From Chitinophagaceae bacterium (GTDB taxonomy: Bacteria > Bacteroidota > Bacteroidia > Chitinophagales > Chitinophagaceae), in the NCBI GenBank assembly GCA_004299085.1, contig SCQV01000341.1, positions 1 to 36,052 on the forward strand: DNA of 36,052 bases, read 5' to 3'. Positions 27,260-34,375 of the stretch are shown here, in pieces (the stretch's first letter is position 1; the number at the start of each line of letters is the position of its first letter). The position numbers and the translations under genes are program-made. The notes beneath the pieces were generated by a model. That model ran no database searches and was not told the origin of the DNA. It saw only the letters and a list, made by a program, of their open reading frames with translations.

Positions 27260-28150
27260 ATGAACGAACAAAATGTAAAATTCCTGGAAGAAACCTTGTT
27301 TTATCTGGGATTTGGAGAAAAACTCCCTGACCAACTGGAAGCTGCTATGAAAGAGGGGAAACCTGAGTTTAAGTTGCAGTATAATATGGAACACCCTGTA
27401 CCCGGCAAGGGACAAGGTGATTCCGTGTTAAAGGATTCCATACAATATGAGCTGAATTTTAAAAAGGGAAAAGATTCGGATATGTATTTCTTCAACAGCT
27501 ACAAAGCCGAGCTCAATAGCCATCAAAATGGAAACCGGGAACAACTGTTTTATGTCAATAAAAACAAAGGGGTAACCACCAAAGAAGCCTATAACCTTTT
27601 GTCAGGAAGAGCTGTTCATAAAAACCTTGTCAATAAGGAAGGTGAACGCTACAATGCCTGGCTGCAGCTTGATTTTTCTAATAAAGATGATAAGGGCAAT
27701 TACCTTACTAGTGTCTATCATGAGAATTATGGCTTTAAACTGGAAGAAGCCCTATCTCATTTACCACTAAAAGGGCAAAAGGATGGGCTGTCTGAACAGC
27801 TTGTAAAATCCCTGAATAAGGGCAACCTGACATCAGTAACTTTCAGTGAAGATGGTAAAGACGTCAAAAGATACCTTACTGCTAATCCCAAATACAAAAG
27901 CATAGATGTATTTGATGAAAATGGTAAGCCGGTTATTTATAAAAAAAACGAGCAGCAGGAAGTGAAAGTAGAAAACGTGATGAATACTTCAGATAAGAAA
28001 GAAAATGGCAAGGAGAAAACCTCCTCCGAAAACAATCAATCTCAAGCTATCAAAGGGGCAAAAGACGGTAAAAAAAATAGTACGAAAAGATTCAAGGTTC
28101 CACGTACCCGGATGGCAGTAGGTGAAGCAGGAAAAAGTATGAGGAAATAG
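27260..28150 (+). CDS. DUF3945-like element protein with basic C-terminus
   Basis: This is a 296-residue cytoplasmic protein. Residues 1-200 are mixed alpha/beta and include KGVTTKEAYNLLSGRAVHK. A segment VKRYLTANPKYKSIDVFDENG (about 214-234) resembles repeats in DUF3945-type proteins of Bacteroidota mobile elements. The tail (about 245-296) is lysine- and serine-rich and low complexity, likely nucleic-acid binding or disordered. It lies in line with the tra operon, 59 bp after traN. The role is unknown; the family assignment is moderate. Confidence 0.55.
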   Translation: MNEQNVKFLEETLFYLGFGEKLPDQLEAAMKEGKPEFKLQYNMEHPVPGKGQGDSVLKDSIQYELNFKKGKDSDMYFFNSYKAELNSHQNGNREQLFYVNKNKGVTTKEAYNLLSGRAVHKNLVNKEGERYNAWLQLDFSNKDDKGNYLTSVYHENYGFKLEEALSHLPLKGQKDGLSEQLVKSLNKGNLTSVTFSEDGKDVKRYLTANPKYKSIDVFDENGKPVIYKKNEQQEVKVENVMNTSDKKENGKEKTSSENNQSQAIKGAKDGKKNSTKRFKVPRTRMAVGEAGKSMRK

Positions 28151-28176
28151 CCCTTTCATTTAAAAATGAACACATC

Positions 28177-28869
28177 ATGACAACTGAAAAAGATATTGGA
28201 AAGCTCTTGGTGGAGATAAGCAGGAATAAAGCAGGCGGGTACATCGTTACCCGCCCTTTATCCGATACAGTGGACTATGCCAAAGTATGGCCGGCTAAGG
28301 GGTCATTAGACAGTAAAGCTATCCCGGATAATGTACATGCTCCGGATACGTTTTATTTCACCAGCGAAAAAAATAAAAAATATATGGCTGCCGTTTTGGT
28401 CACAGAAAACGATTTAAAATGGTACTTGCTGCCTGAATACCGGAAAGGTAATTTATTCAGCACGGCTTTAAAGGAAACCATCCTGCCTCATATTCTGCAA
28501 CATAAGCCTGTTCAGCGCATGACGCTGAACAGGACGGTAATGGGAGAAAAGGCTTTTCTATCTGCACGAAAAATAGCAGTAGCAGCCGGATTTAAACTTA
28601 TCCGGGAGGAGGAAGTGCTGTCTCTATATGCTATAGAAGCGGCATCGCTGGAAGGGAAGCAATATATCCCAGGGATAAACACCGGAATTACAGAGGCCCG
28701 TTTACAATTGATGGCCAGCGAACTGAAAACGATGTTACAGATTCTGAACATCATTAAAACAGAAATAGAAATGAAAACCGGTTCCTGGGAATACAGCATG
28801 GATTATGAAGAAATAATAAAAAATTTACGCATCAGGAAAAGTGATCTGATACAGTTTAAGGGTTCCTGA
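28177..28869 (+). CDS. Hypothetical protein with GNAT-like core
   Basis: This is a 230-residue soluble protein. The centre (about residues 66-150: AAVLVTENDLKWYLLPEYRKGNLFSTALKETILPHIL, then AFLSARKIAVAAGFKLIREEE) has the order of a GNAT acetyltransferase: a strand, the helix after a pseudo-acceptor loop, then the A-x-x-x-GF element. The canonical acetyl-CoA pyrophosphate loop (RxxGxG/A) is reduced to YRKGNL, so activity is uncertain. It is probably the last gene in the tra operon, 26 bp after the DUF3945-like gene, and is convergent with the FRG gene 18 bp on. Confidence 0.5.
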   Translation: MTTEKDIGKLLVEISRNKAGGYIVTRPLSDTVDYAKVWPAKGSLDSKAIPDNVHAPDTFYFTSEKNKKYMAAVLVTENDLKWYLLPEYRKGNLFSTALKETILPHILQHKPVQRMTLNRTVMGEKAFLSARKIAVAAGFKLIREEEVLSLYAIEAASLEGKQYIPGINTGITEARLQLMASELKTMLQILNIIKTEIEMKTGSWEYSMDYEEIIKNLRIRKSDLIQFKGS

Positions 28870-28887
28870 ATGTCACCGTATCTTCAA

Positions 28888-29646
28888 TTATTTACAACAT
28901 AAATTCAGGTTGAGATGCTTGCAATGGTCATCTAATGGAGATGCTTCTTTTAATAAATCTCTATTCATCAGGATATTATCTTTCATTTCAATTTCTTTTT
29001 TGATCTTATCAAAATGATGATAATGAATTTCAAATATTTTCCAGAAGTGATCAGGGATTTGATTAGTTATAGGCTCACTTATTGTGCTGAGGGGCTGGTA
29101 CAAAAAATTGCCCATCTGAATTAGAATGCGCGAAATACCCAATTTCTTTATCACGTTTTCTTTATAAGTAGGACCAGGGTGAATAAGACATAACCTGTGA
29201 TAGTTAAATGGATCAATTTGTTTCTTGATTAAATCTTCCTGCTGAATAAATTTGATTCCTGAGTAATCAAGACAATATATTCTTGCTAAACCATTAGGAG
29301 AATGATCCATTGCGAATTGAATGGCTATCCTATCATCCTTGGTAAAATCCATCATACGTGATTTCAATCCAAAATGCCTCGCTATAAACCATGTTTCCCA
29401 ATCATTAAATTTATATTGGGCAAGATTATAATTATTTGCTAATTCCTTTGCAATGCCTCTCATCAGGCATTCTTCATAATCTTGAAAAGATTTTATTCTC
29501 CCAACCATATTATCATAACAAATGGACGGAATAAGTGAATATTCTGCATTTATGCCTCTATAATAATATGGACAGAACGAAGAACGGGGATAGCCACCAA
29601 AATGTTCAATGAACTCATAATAACTTGATATCTTAATTACTTTCAT
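28888..29646 (-). CDS. FRG-domain protein (cargo)
   Basis: This is a 252-residue soluble protein with the FRG domain named for a conserved F/Y-R-G motif, here YRG (29-31), followed by the companion motifs WETWFIARHFGLKSRMMDF (83-101) and AIQFA (108-112). The start is set at the ATG at 29646. FRG-domain proteins occur in mobile elements and have been linked to toxin or defence roles, but their biochemical activity is not settled. The gene is on the opposite strand from its neighbours, has its own promoter at 29687-29718, and looks like an inserted cargo gene. Confidence in the domain is good; confidence in a function is low. Confidence 0.8.
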   Translation of the reverse strand: MKVIKISSYYEFIEHFGGYPRSSFCPYYYRGINAEYSLIPSICYDNMVGRIKSFQDYEECLMRGIAKELANNYNLAQYKFNDWETWFIARHFGLKSRMMDFTKDDRIAIQFAMDHSPNGLARIYCLDYSGIKFIQQEDLIKKQIDPFNYHRLCLIHPGPTYKENVIKKLGISRILIQMGNFLYQPLSTISEPITNQIPDHFWKIFEIHYHHFDKIKKEIEMKDNILMNRDLLKEASPLDDHCKHLNLNLCCK

Positions 29647-29686
29647 CGAAGGCAAGAATACAAAATTTACTCCATTAATTCCTGCA

Positions 29687-29718
29687 CAAAGTTAATCCTC
29701 CGGCTTCAGGGCGTCCAA
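29687..29718 (-). promoter_or_regulatory. Promoter of the FRG gene
   Basis: The minus strand has TTG at 29718-29716 and TAACTTTG at 29694-29687, an exact TAnnTTTG box with 21-bp spacing. The start codon at 29646 lies about 40 bp downstream. The -33 element and spacer lie inside the left arm of an inverted repeat. Confidence 0.65.
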
Positions 29719-29799
29719 GAGCTTCCCGCATAAACGCATGGCAGCCACACAAGGCCATCTTTTATTCGTTTGCCTCTTGGACTTGCTTGCCGCAGGATT
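29694..29799. repeat. Inverted repeat between divergent FRG and RadC genes
   Basis: Left arm 29694-29721 and right arm 29774-29799 share, in inverted orientation, AATCCTsCGGC (11 bp, one mismatch) and GTCCAAGAG (9 bp, perfect), separated by 8 and 6 unpaired bases. Inside are further short stems: AAACG/CGTTT and ATGGC/GCCAT. The left arm carries the FRG -33 region; the right arm is its mirror facing RadC. Confidence 0.8.
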
Positions 29800-29846
29800 G
29801 AGATAGTTCCATAATTAATTTTTTAATCATTTAAATCAATTTAGTT

Positions 29847-30311
29847 ATGGAAACGTCAAAAAACATCTTTTGGGAAGTATCCGAAGTGGAATTAGTTTAC
29901 AAATCCCGGATCAAAGCGGCAGATCGCCCGAAAGTAAACACTTCAGCAAAAGCTTATGAAATATTCCTGCATACCTGGAATAAGGATAAAATTGAATTAT
30001 TGGAACAATTTAAAATCTTATTACTGGATAGAGCCGGTAAAGTTTTAGGTATTTGTGAAATATCAACCGGCGGAATAAGCAGCACTATCGTGGATCCTAA
30101 ACTGATATTTGTCACGGCCCTCAAAGCGCACGCCAGTTCCCTGATCCTTTGTCATAATCATCCGAGCGGAAATTTAAAGCCCAGTGAGGAGGATATTTCA
30201 TTAACAAAAAAGCTGGAACAGGCGGGAACATTTTTAGATATACCTGTCCTTGAGCATCTGATTATCTCACTCGAAGGATACTATTCTTTCACTGATGAAG
30301 GGCTGCTTTAG
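29847..30311 (+). CDS. RadC-like JAB-domain protein
   Basis: This is a 154-residue single-domain member of the RadC/JAB family common on mobile elements. The metal site is complete: His103 and His105 in CHNHPSG, then Ser113 and Asp116 with the exact JAMM spacing H-x-H-x7-S-x2-D. It lacks the N-terminal helix-hairpin-helix region of chromosomal RadC. The reaction is unknown; some members are suspected hydrolases or nucleases. It starts about 48 bp after the right arm of the inverted repeat and is followed by the first hairpin element (30330-30434). Confidence 0.9.
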   Translation: METSKNIFWEVSEVELVYKSRIKAADRPKVNTSAKAYEIFLHTWNKDKIELLEQFKILLLDRAGKVLGICEISTGGISSTIVDPKLIFVTALKAHASSLILCHNHPSGNLKPSEEDISLTKKLEQAGTFLDIPVLEHLIISLEGYYSFTDEGLL

Positions 30312-30329
30312 CCTTTCATTAATCTGTAA

Positions 30330-30434
30330 AGCAGGCAATCATTTTCCTTCGTCAATCATTGCCTGCTCTCCCAAACATTTTTAAATACCACTCCGCCACC
30401 CGAAAATCTCCGTTCCTCCGATTTACCGATGGCA
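30330..30434. repeat. Two-hairpin element, copy A
   Basis: Hairpin 1 is GCAGGCAAT (30331-30339) with ATTGCCTGC (30358-30366), closed by an extra A-T pair, with an 18-nt loop. Hairpin 2 is AAATC (30404-30408) with GATTT (30420-30424) and the loop TCCGTTCCTCC. The 37-nt linker between them differs from copy B, whereas the loops and spacing do not. It may also serve as the RadC terminator, but it lacks a T-run directly after hairpin 1. It lies between the RadC-like gene and the broken DUF1016 gene. Confidence 0.85.
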
Positions 30435-30456
30435 AACACTAAAAATCTTAGAGGTA

Positions 30457-31594
30457 TTATCCTTTCTTTAATTTTTGCTGTTCTTCAGAAATTATTTTCT
30501 TTAATTCCTGCTCACTAGGTAAGCTCACCATATACTTGGAAACAAAGACCTTTTGTGGCAATCCGGATGTGGCATATTTAACCAAAGCATTATTCTTTCC
30601 GGCACATAAAATAATACCCACCGGAGGGTTATCATTACCTTGCATTTCATTATCCATATAGTAATTCAGATACACATTCATTTGTCCTGCATCGGCATGA
30701 GAAAACTCACCAATCTTTATCCACCAGTACATGACATTTTAATATCCTGTGATAAAATACAAGGTCAATACGATAATGCTTATTATCGAATGTTATTCGC
30801 CTCTGCCTTGCTTCAAAACAAAAGCCACGTCCCGGTTCCAATAGGAAGAACTGAAGATGATTAATAATTGCTTCTTCCAGATCACTTTCAGAATAATAGG
30901 GTTTTTCCTCCAAGCCTAAAAATTCCAACATATAAGGGTTACGGAAGATATCTTCAGCTTCTATGGATACATCACCTTTATTTTCATCCATCACCTTATT
31001 TTTATCCTTGCTTAACCCGGTTCTTTCAAAAAGCATGGTATTCATGGCACGTTGCAAATCTCGCACAGACCAGTTGTTTTTAAGCGTTTGCACTTCATAA
31101 AAGGAACGTTTTAATGCCGTATCTGCTTTAAGCAGTTCAATAAAATGCGAAAAGCTTAAATTATTCAGTAATTGCTCATAATCAACACCGTTGGTATCGG
31201 GCGGTATGGAATCGGGTTTGGAGGCAGAAGATTTTGCGGACGCTGTTGGCAATCTTATAATTGGCCTAAATTCGGATAAATATGATTTTGCGGACAGTGT
31301 CCGCAAAATGTCCGGGTAAGTATTGTAAAGGTCCTTACAGATATATAAATACCGTTCTCTTATAGACTTTATTCCTTTTGCCTTGAGCCGCAACGTGATT
31401 TCTTTATAAAGTCTTTCTCCGTAATTGGCACGATCCGTCCCATTTTGTTCATATTCAACTATATAATAACCAATCATCCAGTTTCTTAATGTAAGTGCAA
31501 TGTTGACCTGCCGCTTCACCTGGTGTAGAAAGAAGTGGTTTGTTTCTGCAATAGTAGTTGCTAACAACGCTATACTGTTTAATCCCTCTGGCAT
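30457..31594 (-). pseudogene. DUF1016 (YhcG-like) PDDEXK nuclease, frameshifted
   Basis: Two overlapping minus-strand frames form one family member. The N-terminal part begins at the ATG at 31594 (MPEGLNSIALL) and includes the DUF1016 N-terminal helical domain and then the nuclease core up to RIDLVFYH. The C-terminal part continues IKIGEFSHADAGQMNVYLNYY and ends near 30457. At about 30718 the frame breaks inside what should be VDLKIGEF: only one base lies between the GAT and AAG codons, so two bases seem lost. The break hits the catalytic D/E-x-K motif. It could be a true inactivation or a sequencing error; no classic slippery heptamer is seen. Confidence 0.75.
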
Positions 31595-31716
31595 ATACAA
31601 AAAATAATTAAAACGCAATTAAATTGAGAAGATGCAAGATAGCAAAAAACTTACCCCTGATTAAGGATTATAAGATACTCGTATATAAAAACTTTAACTT
31701 TTTTTACCCTTCTATG

Positions 31717-31821
31717 AGCGGGCAATCATTTTCCTTCGTCCATCATTGCCCGCTTCTCTTTAATGATTGAAAATCTTTTCTGCCATCAGAAAAGCTCCGT
31801 TCCTCCGCTTTACAGATGGCA
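31717..31821. repeat. Two-hairpin element, copy B
   Basis: This copy is offset from copy A by exactly 1387 bp with no gap across 94 nt. Hairpin 1 is GCGGGCAAT (31718-31726) with ATTGCCCGC (31745-31753). Hairpin 2 is AAAGC (31791-31795) with GCTTT (31807-31811) and the identical 11-nt loop. Below hairpin 2 is a 7-bp stem, TGCCATC (31781-31787) with GATGGCA (31815-31821). It lies between the DUF1016 gene and the palindrome upstream of ssb. Confidence 0.85.
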
Positions 31822-31873
31822 TCCTGCTGTTAAGCCTACTTTAGACTCCAAAGATTTTCTCAGAAGACTTTCT

Positions 31874-32063
31874 TTCGGCTCGCCGGGTCGGCAAAGGTAT
31901 TTCCCTCACAAGGCAAACCCAAATTGTGACAGAGTTTGCTTCAAAAAAAATCTCCACCCCGCCGTATTCCGTGTCATAAAATAGGGTGGCGGGGTCGTAT
32001 TTTTTTTGGCAAAATTTGGGTTTGCCCCCACGCTGCATTTTTGTTGCCTATCGGCGAGCCGAA
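31874..32063. repeat. 190-bp nested palindrome upstream of ssb
   Basis: Five perfect pairs of arms nest in order: TTCGGCTCGCCG (31874-31885) with 32052-32063; GGCAA (31890-31894) with TTGCC (32044-32048); GGCAAACCCAAATT (31912-31925) with 32013-32026; CAAAAAAAAT (31942-31951) with 31999-32008; and ACCCCGCC (31956-31963) with 31988-31995. The apex is 31964-31987. It fills most of the 31822-32087 gap and ends 52 bp before the ssb start. No protein is convincing here. Confidence 0.9.
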
Positions 32064-32087
32064 TGAGGCGTTAGCCGAATGACTTTT

Positions 32088-32104
32088 ATTTTTTCACTTC
32101 TAAA
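32088..32104 (+). promoter_or_regulatory. 17-bp leader upstream of ssb, copy 1
   Basis: ATTTTTTCACTTCTAAA ends 11 nt before the ssb ATG at 32116. The identical sequence lies at the same distance before the DUF932 gene. Confidence 0.7.
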
Positions 32105-32115
32105 ACTTTAATGTG

Positions 32116-32493
32116 ATGGAAATTACCGGAAGACTGACCGCAAATGCACAGGTCACAGAAATCAAAGACGGGCGTAAGGTCGTCAATTTTGATGTAGCCG
32201 TCAATGACTACTACAAAACCAAAACAGGGGAAGCAAAAACGGTTACAGCATTTTATCGTTGTGCTTATTGGATTAGCCCTCATGTAGCCAGGCTGCTTAC
32301 CAAAGGAACGCTTGTAAGCCTGTACGGAAGAACAGGAGTAGAGGCTTACATGGGTAAGGATGGAGAGCCAAGAGCCTCGCTTAAATTTCATACCTCCCAA
32401 ATCAAAATCCTGTCCTCAGCACACAATCAGGAGAATAGTAATATTCCTGAACCTGAGAGGCAAGAAAACAACACAGTCAACCTGCCATTTTAA
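32116..32493 (+). CDS. ssb: Single-stranded DNA-binding protein
   Basis: This 125-residue SSB coats single-stranded DNA during conjugative transfer and replication of the element. The OB-fold covers about residues 1-100 (MEITGRLTANAQVTEIKDGRKVVNFDVAVND, FYRCAYWISPHVARLLTKGTLVSLYGR). A short linker leads to the C-terminal tip NLPF, a weaker version of the DDLPF-type protein-interaction tail. The ATG at 32116 is used; a GTG one codon earlier is less likely. It is preceded by the large palindrome and the 17-bp leader. Confidence 0.95.
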   Translation: MEITGRLTANAQVTEIKDGRKVVNFDVAVNDYYKTKTGEAKTVTAFYRCAYWISPHVARLLTKGTLVSLYGRTGVEAYMGKDGEPRASLKFHTSQIKILSSAHNQENSNIPEPERQENNTVNLPF

Positions 32494-32504
32494 TGCAATC
32501 ATTC

Positions 32505-32521
32505 ATTTTTTCACTTCTAAA
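32505..32521 (+). promoter_or_regulatory. 17-bp leader upstream of the DUF932 gene, copy 2
   Basis: ATTTTTTCACTTCTAAA is identical to 32088-32104 and also ends 11 nt before the ATG, at 32533. It lies in the 39-bp gap after ssb. Confidence 0.7.
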
Positions 32522-32532
32522 TTTTATTTATC

Positions 32533-33585
32533 ATGTCACACAACATTTTTTTTAACGAGCAAACAGGCAAATACAGCTTCTTTTCCGTGAAAGAAAAAGC
32601 CTGGCACGGTTTAGGTCAAATCGTGGAAGATTACCCCACCAGTGCAGAAGCAATTAAACATGCGGGACTGGATTACCAGGTAGAAAAACGTAACCTTATA
32701 ACCGACAGTGTAAATGAGAAAGAGGACGGCATTATTTTACCTGAATTAAAAGTCCCTGATTATTTCGCTACCGTCCGTAGCGATACCCAAGCTGTATTAG
32801 GTGTAGTGGGTAAAGATTATCAAATTGTACAAAACAAGGATGCGTTTTCTTTCTTTGATGCTATTGTAGGCGGTGAGGAAGGTATTTTGTATGAAACCGC
32901 AGGAGCTTTGGGCAAAGGAGAACGTATTTTTATAACCGCTAAGCTCCCCGGCTACATCAACGTGGGCAGTAGCGACCTGATAGAAAAATACCTTTTCCTG
33001 ACCACCTCGCACGATGGTAGCGGCAGTATTATGGCTGCCTTTACACCTATACGCATAGTATGCAATAATACGCTTACGGCTGCCTTGCGCCATTGTTCCA
33101 ATGCAATCAAAATACGCCATACCTCTAATGCCAAAGAAAGGCTGGAGCAGGCGCATAAGGTGATGGGTATTTCAAACAGGCTATCTACAGAACTTGAGGG
33201 CATTTTCAATCAATGGGCAAAGGTTTCTATACAGGATAATGAAGTAAGGAAACTCATACAGTCAGCCATGACACCAAGCAAGGAAGTATGGAAGAAAATA
33301 CAGGAGGGAAACGAAGAAAATCTTTCCGCTGCTTTTAAAAACACCTGTGAAGAGGTATTTGCTTATGGCATGCTGAATGAAACCCAACAGATGGCTACCA
33401 CTAAAGGTACTTTATTCGGTGCTTTTAATGCCATAACCGGCTATTTTCAAAACGTCAGGAATTATAAAGATGATGAAGCCAAAGTGAAATCCCTCCTATT
33501 GGGTGGCACAGGAGCGTTACGTACTCAAAAGGCTTTTAACCTCTGCCTCGATTTTTCAACGCATGGTGCAGGAGCCTTGAATTAA
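32533..33585 (+). CDS. DUF932 (phage/plasmid-like) protein
   Basis: This is a 350-residue soluble protein of the phage/plasmid-like family often described as DUF932. The family hallmark KAWHGLGQIV lies near the start (about residues 22-31). It continues with YFATVRSDTQAVLGVVGKDYQIVQN, FTPIRIVCNNTLTAALR and a C-terminal YGMLNETQQMATTKGTLFGAFNAITGYFQN. The function is not established; it is recurrent in leading regions of plasmids and elements next to ssb. It is followed by a GC-rich terminator. Confidence 0.9.
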   Translation: MSHNIFFNEQTGKYSFFSVKEKAWHGLGQIVEDYPTSAEAIKHAGLDYQVEKRNLITDSVNEKEDGIILPELKVPDYFATVRSDTQAVLGVVGKDYQIVQNKDAFSFFDAIVGGEEGILYETAGALGKGERIFITAKLPGYINVGSSDLIEKYLFLTTSHDGSGSIMAAFTPIRIVCNNTLTAALRHCSNAIKIRHTSNAKERLEQAHKVMGISNRLSTELEGIFNQWAKVSIQDNEVRKLIQSAMTPSKEVWKKIQEGNEENLSAAFKNTCEEVFAYGMLNETQQMATTKGTLFGAFNAITGYFQNVRNYKDDEAKVKSLLLGGTGALRTQKAFNLCLDFSTHGAGALN

Positions 33586-33602
33586 TCACCATTCATTAAT
33601 CC

Positions 33603-33630
33603 GGCGGCCGCCGAATGGTAGCCGCCTTTT
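33603..33630 (+). terminator. Terminator after the DUF932 gene
   Basis: GGCGGC (33603-33608) pairs with GCCGCC (33621-33626) and is followed by TTTT. The left side is also a self-palindrome, GGCGGCCGCC. It falls between the DUF932 stop and the next small gene. Confidence 0.6.
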
Positions 33631-33644
33631 AAAAAACGACAAAC

Positions 33645-33857
33645 ATGAAAATAACAGATTTGAATGGACAGGAAATAAATGTAACAGACCTTATAGCAGC
33701 CATAAGACAGGCAGAAACCTTTAAGGATTACCACCATGAGCCACCCAAACCAGATATGGATAAAAGCCAGCAGGCTTATTGGACGGATATATATAACAAA
33801 CTAATGAATTTGAAAACGCAATTAAACCAAAAACACCATGAGCAATCTATCAGATAA
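33645..33857 (+). CDS. Small hypothetical protein (70 aa)
   Basis: This is a 70-residue soluble, charged protein beginning MKITDLNGQEINVTDL. No family is recognised. The C-terminal half is predicted helical (QQAYWTDIYNKLMNLKTQL). It follows the DUF932 gene after a terminator and overlaps the next small gene by 20 bp. Small proteins of this kind often accompany DUF932 genes in Bacteroidota elements. Confidence 0.6.
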   Translation: MKITDLNGQEINVTDLIAAIRQAETFKDYHHEPPKPDMDKSQQAYWTDIYNKLMNLKTQLNQKHHEQSIR

Positions 33858-34056
33858 AACCTCGTACATCGCCTTAAAAGTAATGGCACAAATGGTTCAT
33901 CAATTTGAAAAGTTGAAAGATATGGATATGACCAAAGAAGATGATTGGGATACAACATCAGCCCGCAATTTATTGGAGGGTATTATTCAGTCCAATGGAT
34001 ATAGAATTGATTACAGCAGGGGATCAAAAAGGCTACTGAAAAAAGTAGCCAAGTAA
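33838..34056 (+). CDS. Small hypothetical protein (72 aa)
   Basis: This is a 72-residue protein beginning MSNLSDKTSYIALKVMAQM. It is helical and charged, with a basic C-terminus (YSRGSKRLLKKVAK) that could contact nucleic acid. No family is recognised. It overlaps the previous gene by 20 bp in another frame, so the two form a coupled pair. Confidence 0.6.
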   Translation: MSNLSDKTSYIALKVMAQMVHQFEKLKDMDMTKEDDWDTTSARNLLEGIIQSNGYRIDYSRGSKRLLKKVAK

Positions 34057-34104
34057 AGTAAAACGGATATATCAACTGCTTAGAATATTTTATACGCAAA
34101 AAAA

Positions 34105-34254
34105 TTGCACCGGACACTCAATCCTCCTCTGTCGGAATCAGTGTCCAGCGTTTAAGGGGTGCAACCCTTTATCCAAAATTTGCCTCATCGCACGATTAGC
34201 CGGATGAATTTTAGATAAAAGGTTGTGGAGTTGTTTGGTGTTTAAAACCAAACA
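34105..34254. repeat. Multi-hairpin intergenic region before the integrase
   Basis: This is the main content of the 34057-34375 gap. A first hairpin has TTGCACC/GGTGCAA (34105-34111 with 34158-34164) enclosing GGACACT/AGTGTCC (34112-34118 with 34140-34146). A second has 18-bp arms at 34163-34180 and 34207-34224 with two mismatches. A third is TGTTTGGT/ACCAAACA (34232-34239 with 34247-34254). The rest of the gap, to 34375, is AT-rich with nothing obvious. Candidates are an origin of transfer, a structured RNA, or a recombination accessory region. Confidence 0.75.
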
Positions 34255-34375
34255 CAGACAAAAATTATAATTTGGATTTTTAAAGAGTCATTGTCCAATA
34301 AACTTTTTATTAAAGCATGATTTACCTTTCTCCTTTATCTTTCAAATACCCCATTCCATTAAATAACCTTGATTA

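Noticed and set aside
31763-31984. Open frame of 73 codons upstream of ssb
   Set aside because: It runs through hairpin copy B and half of the nested palindrome; the composition follows the repeats and there is no promoter or start context.
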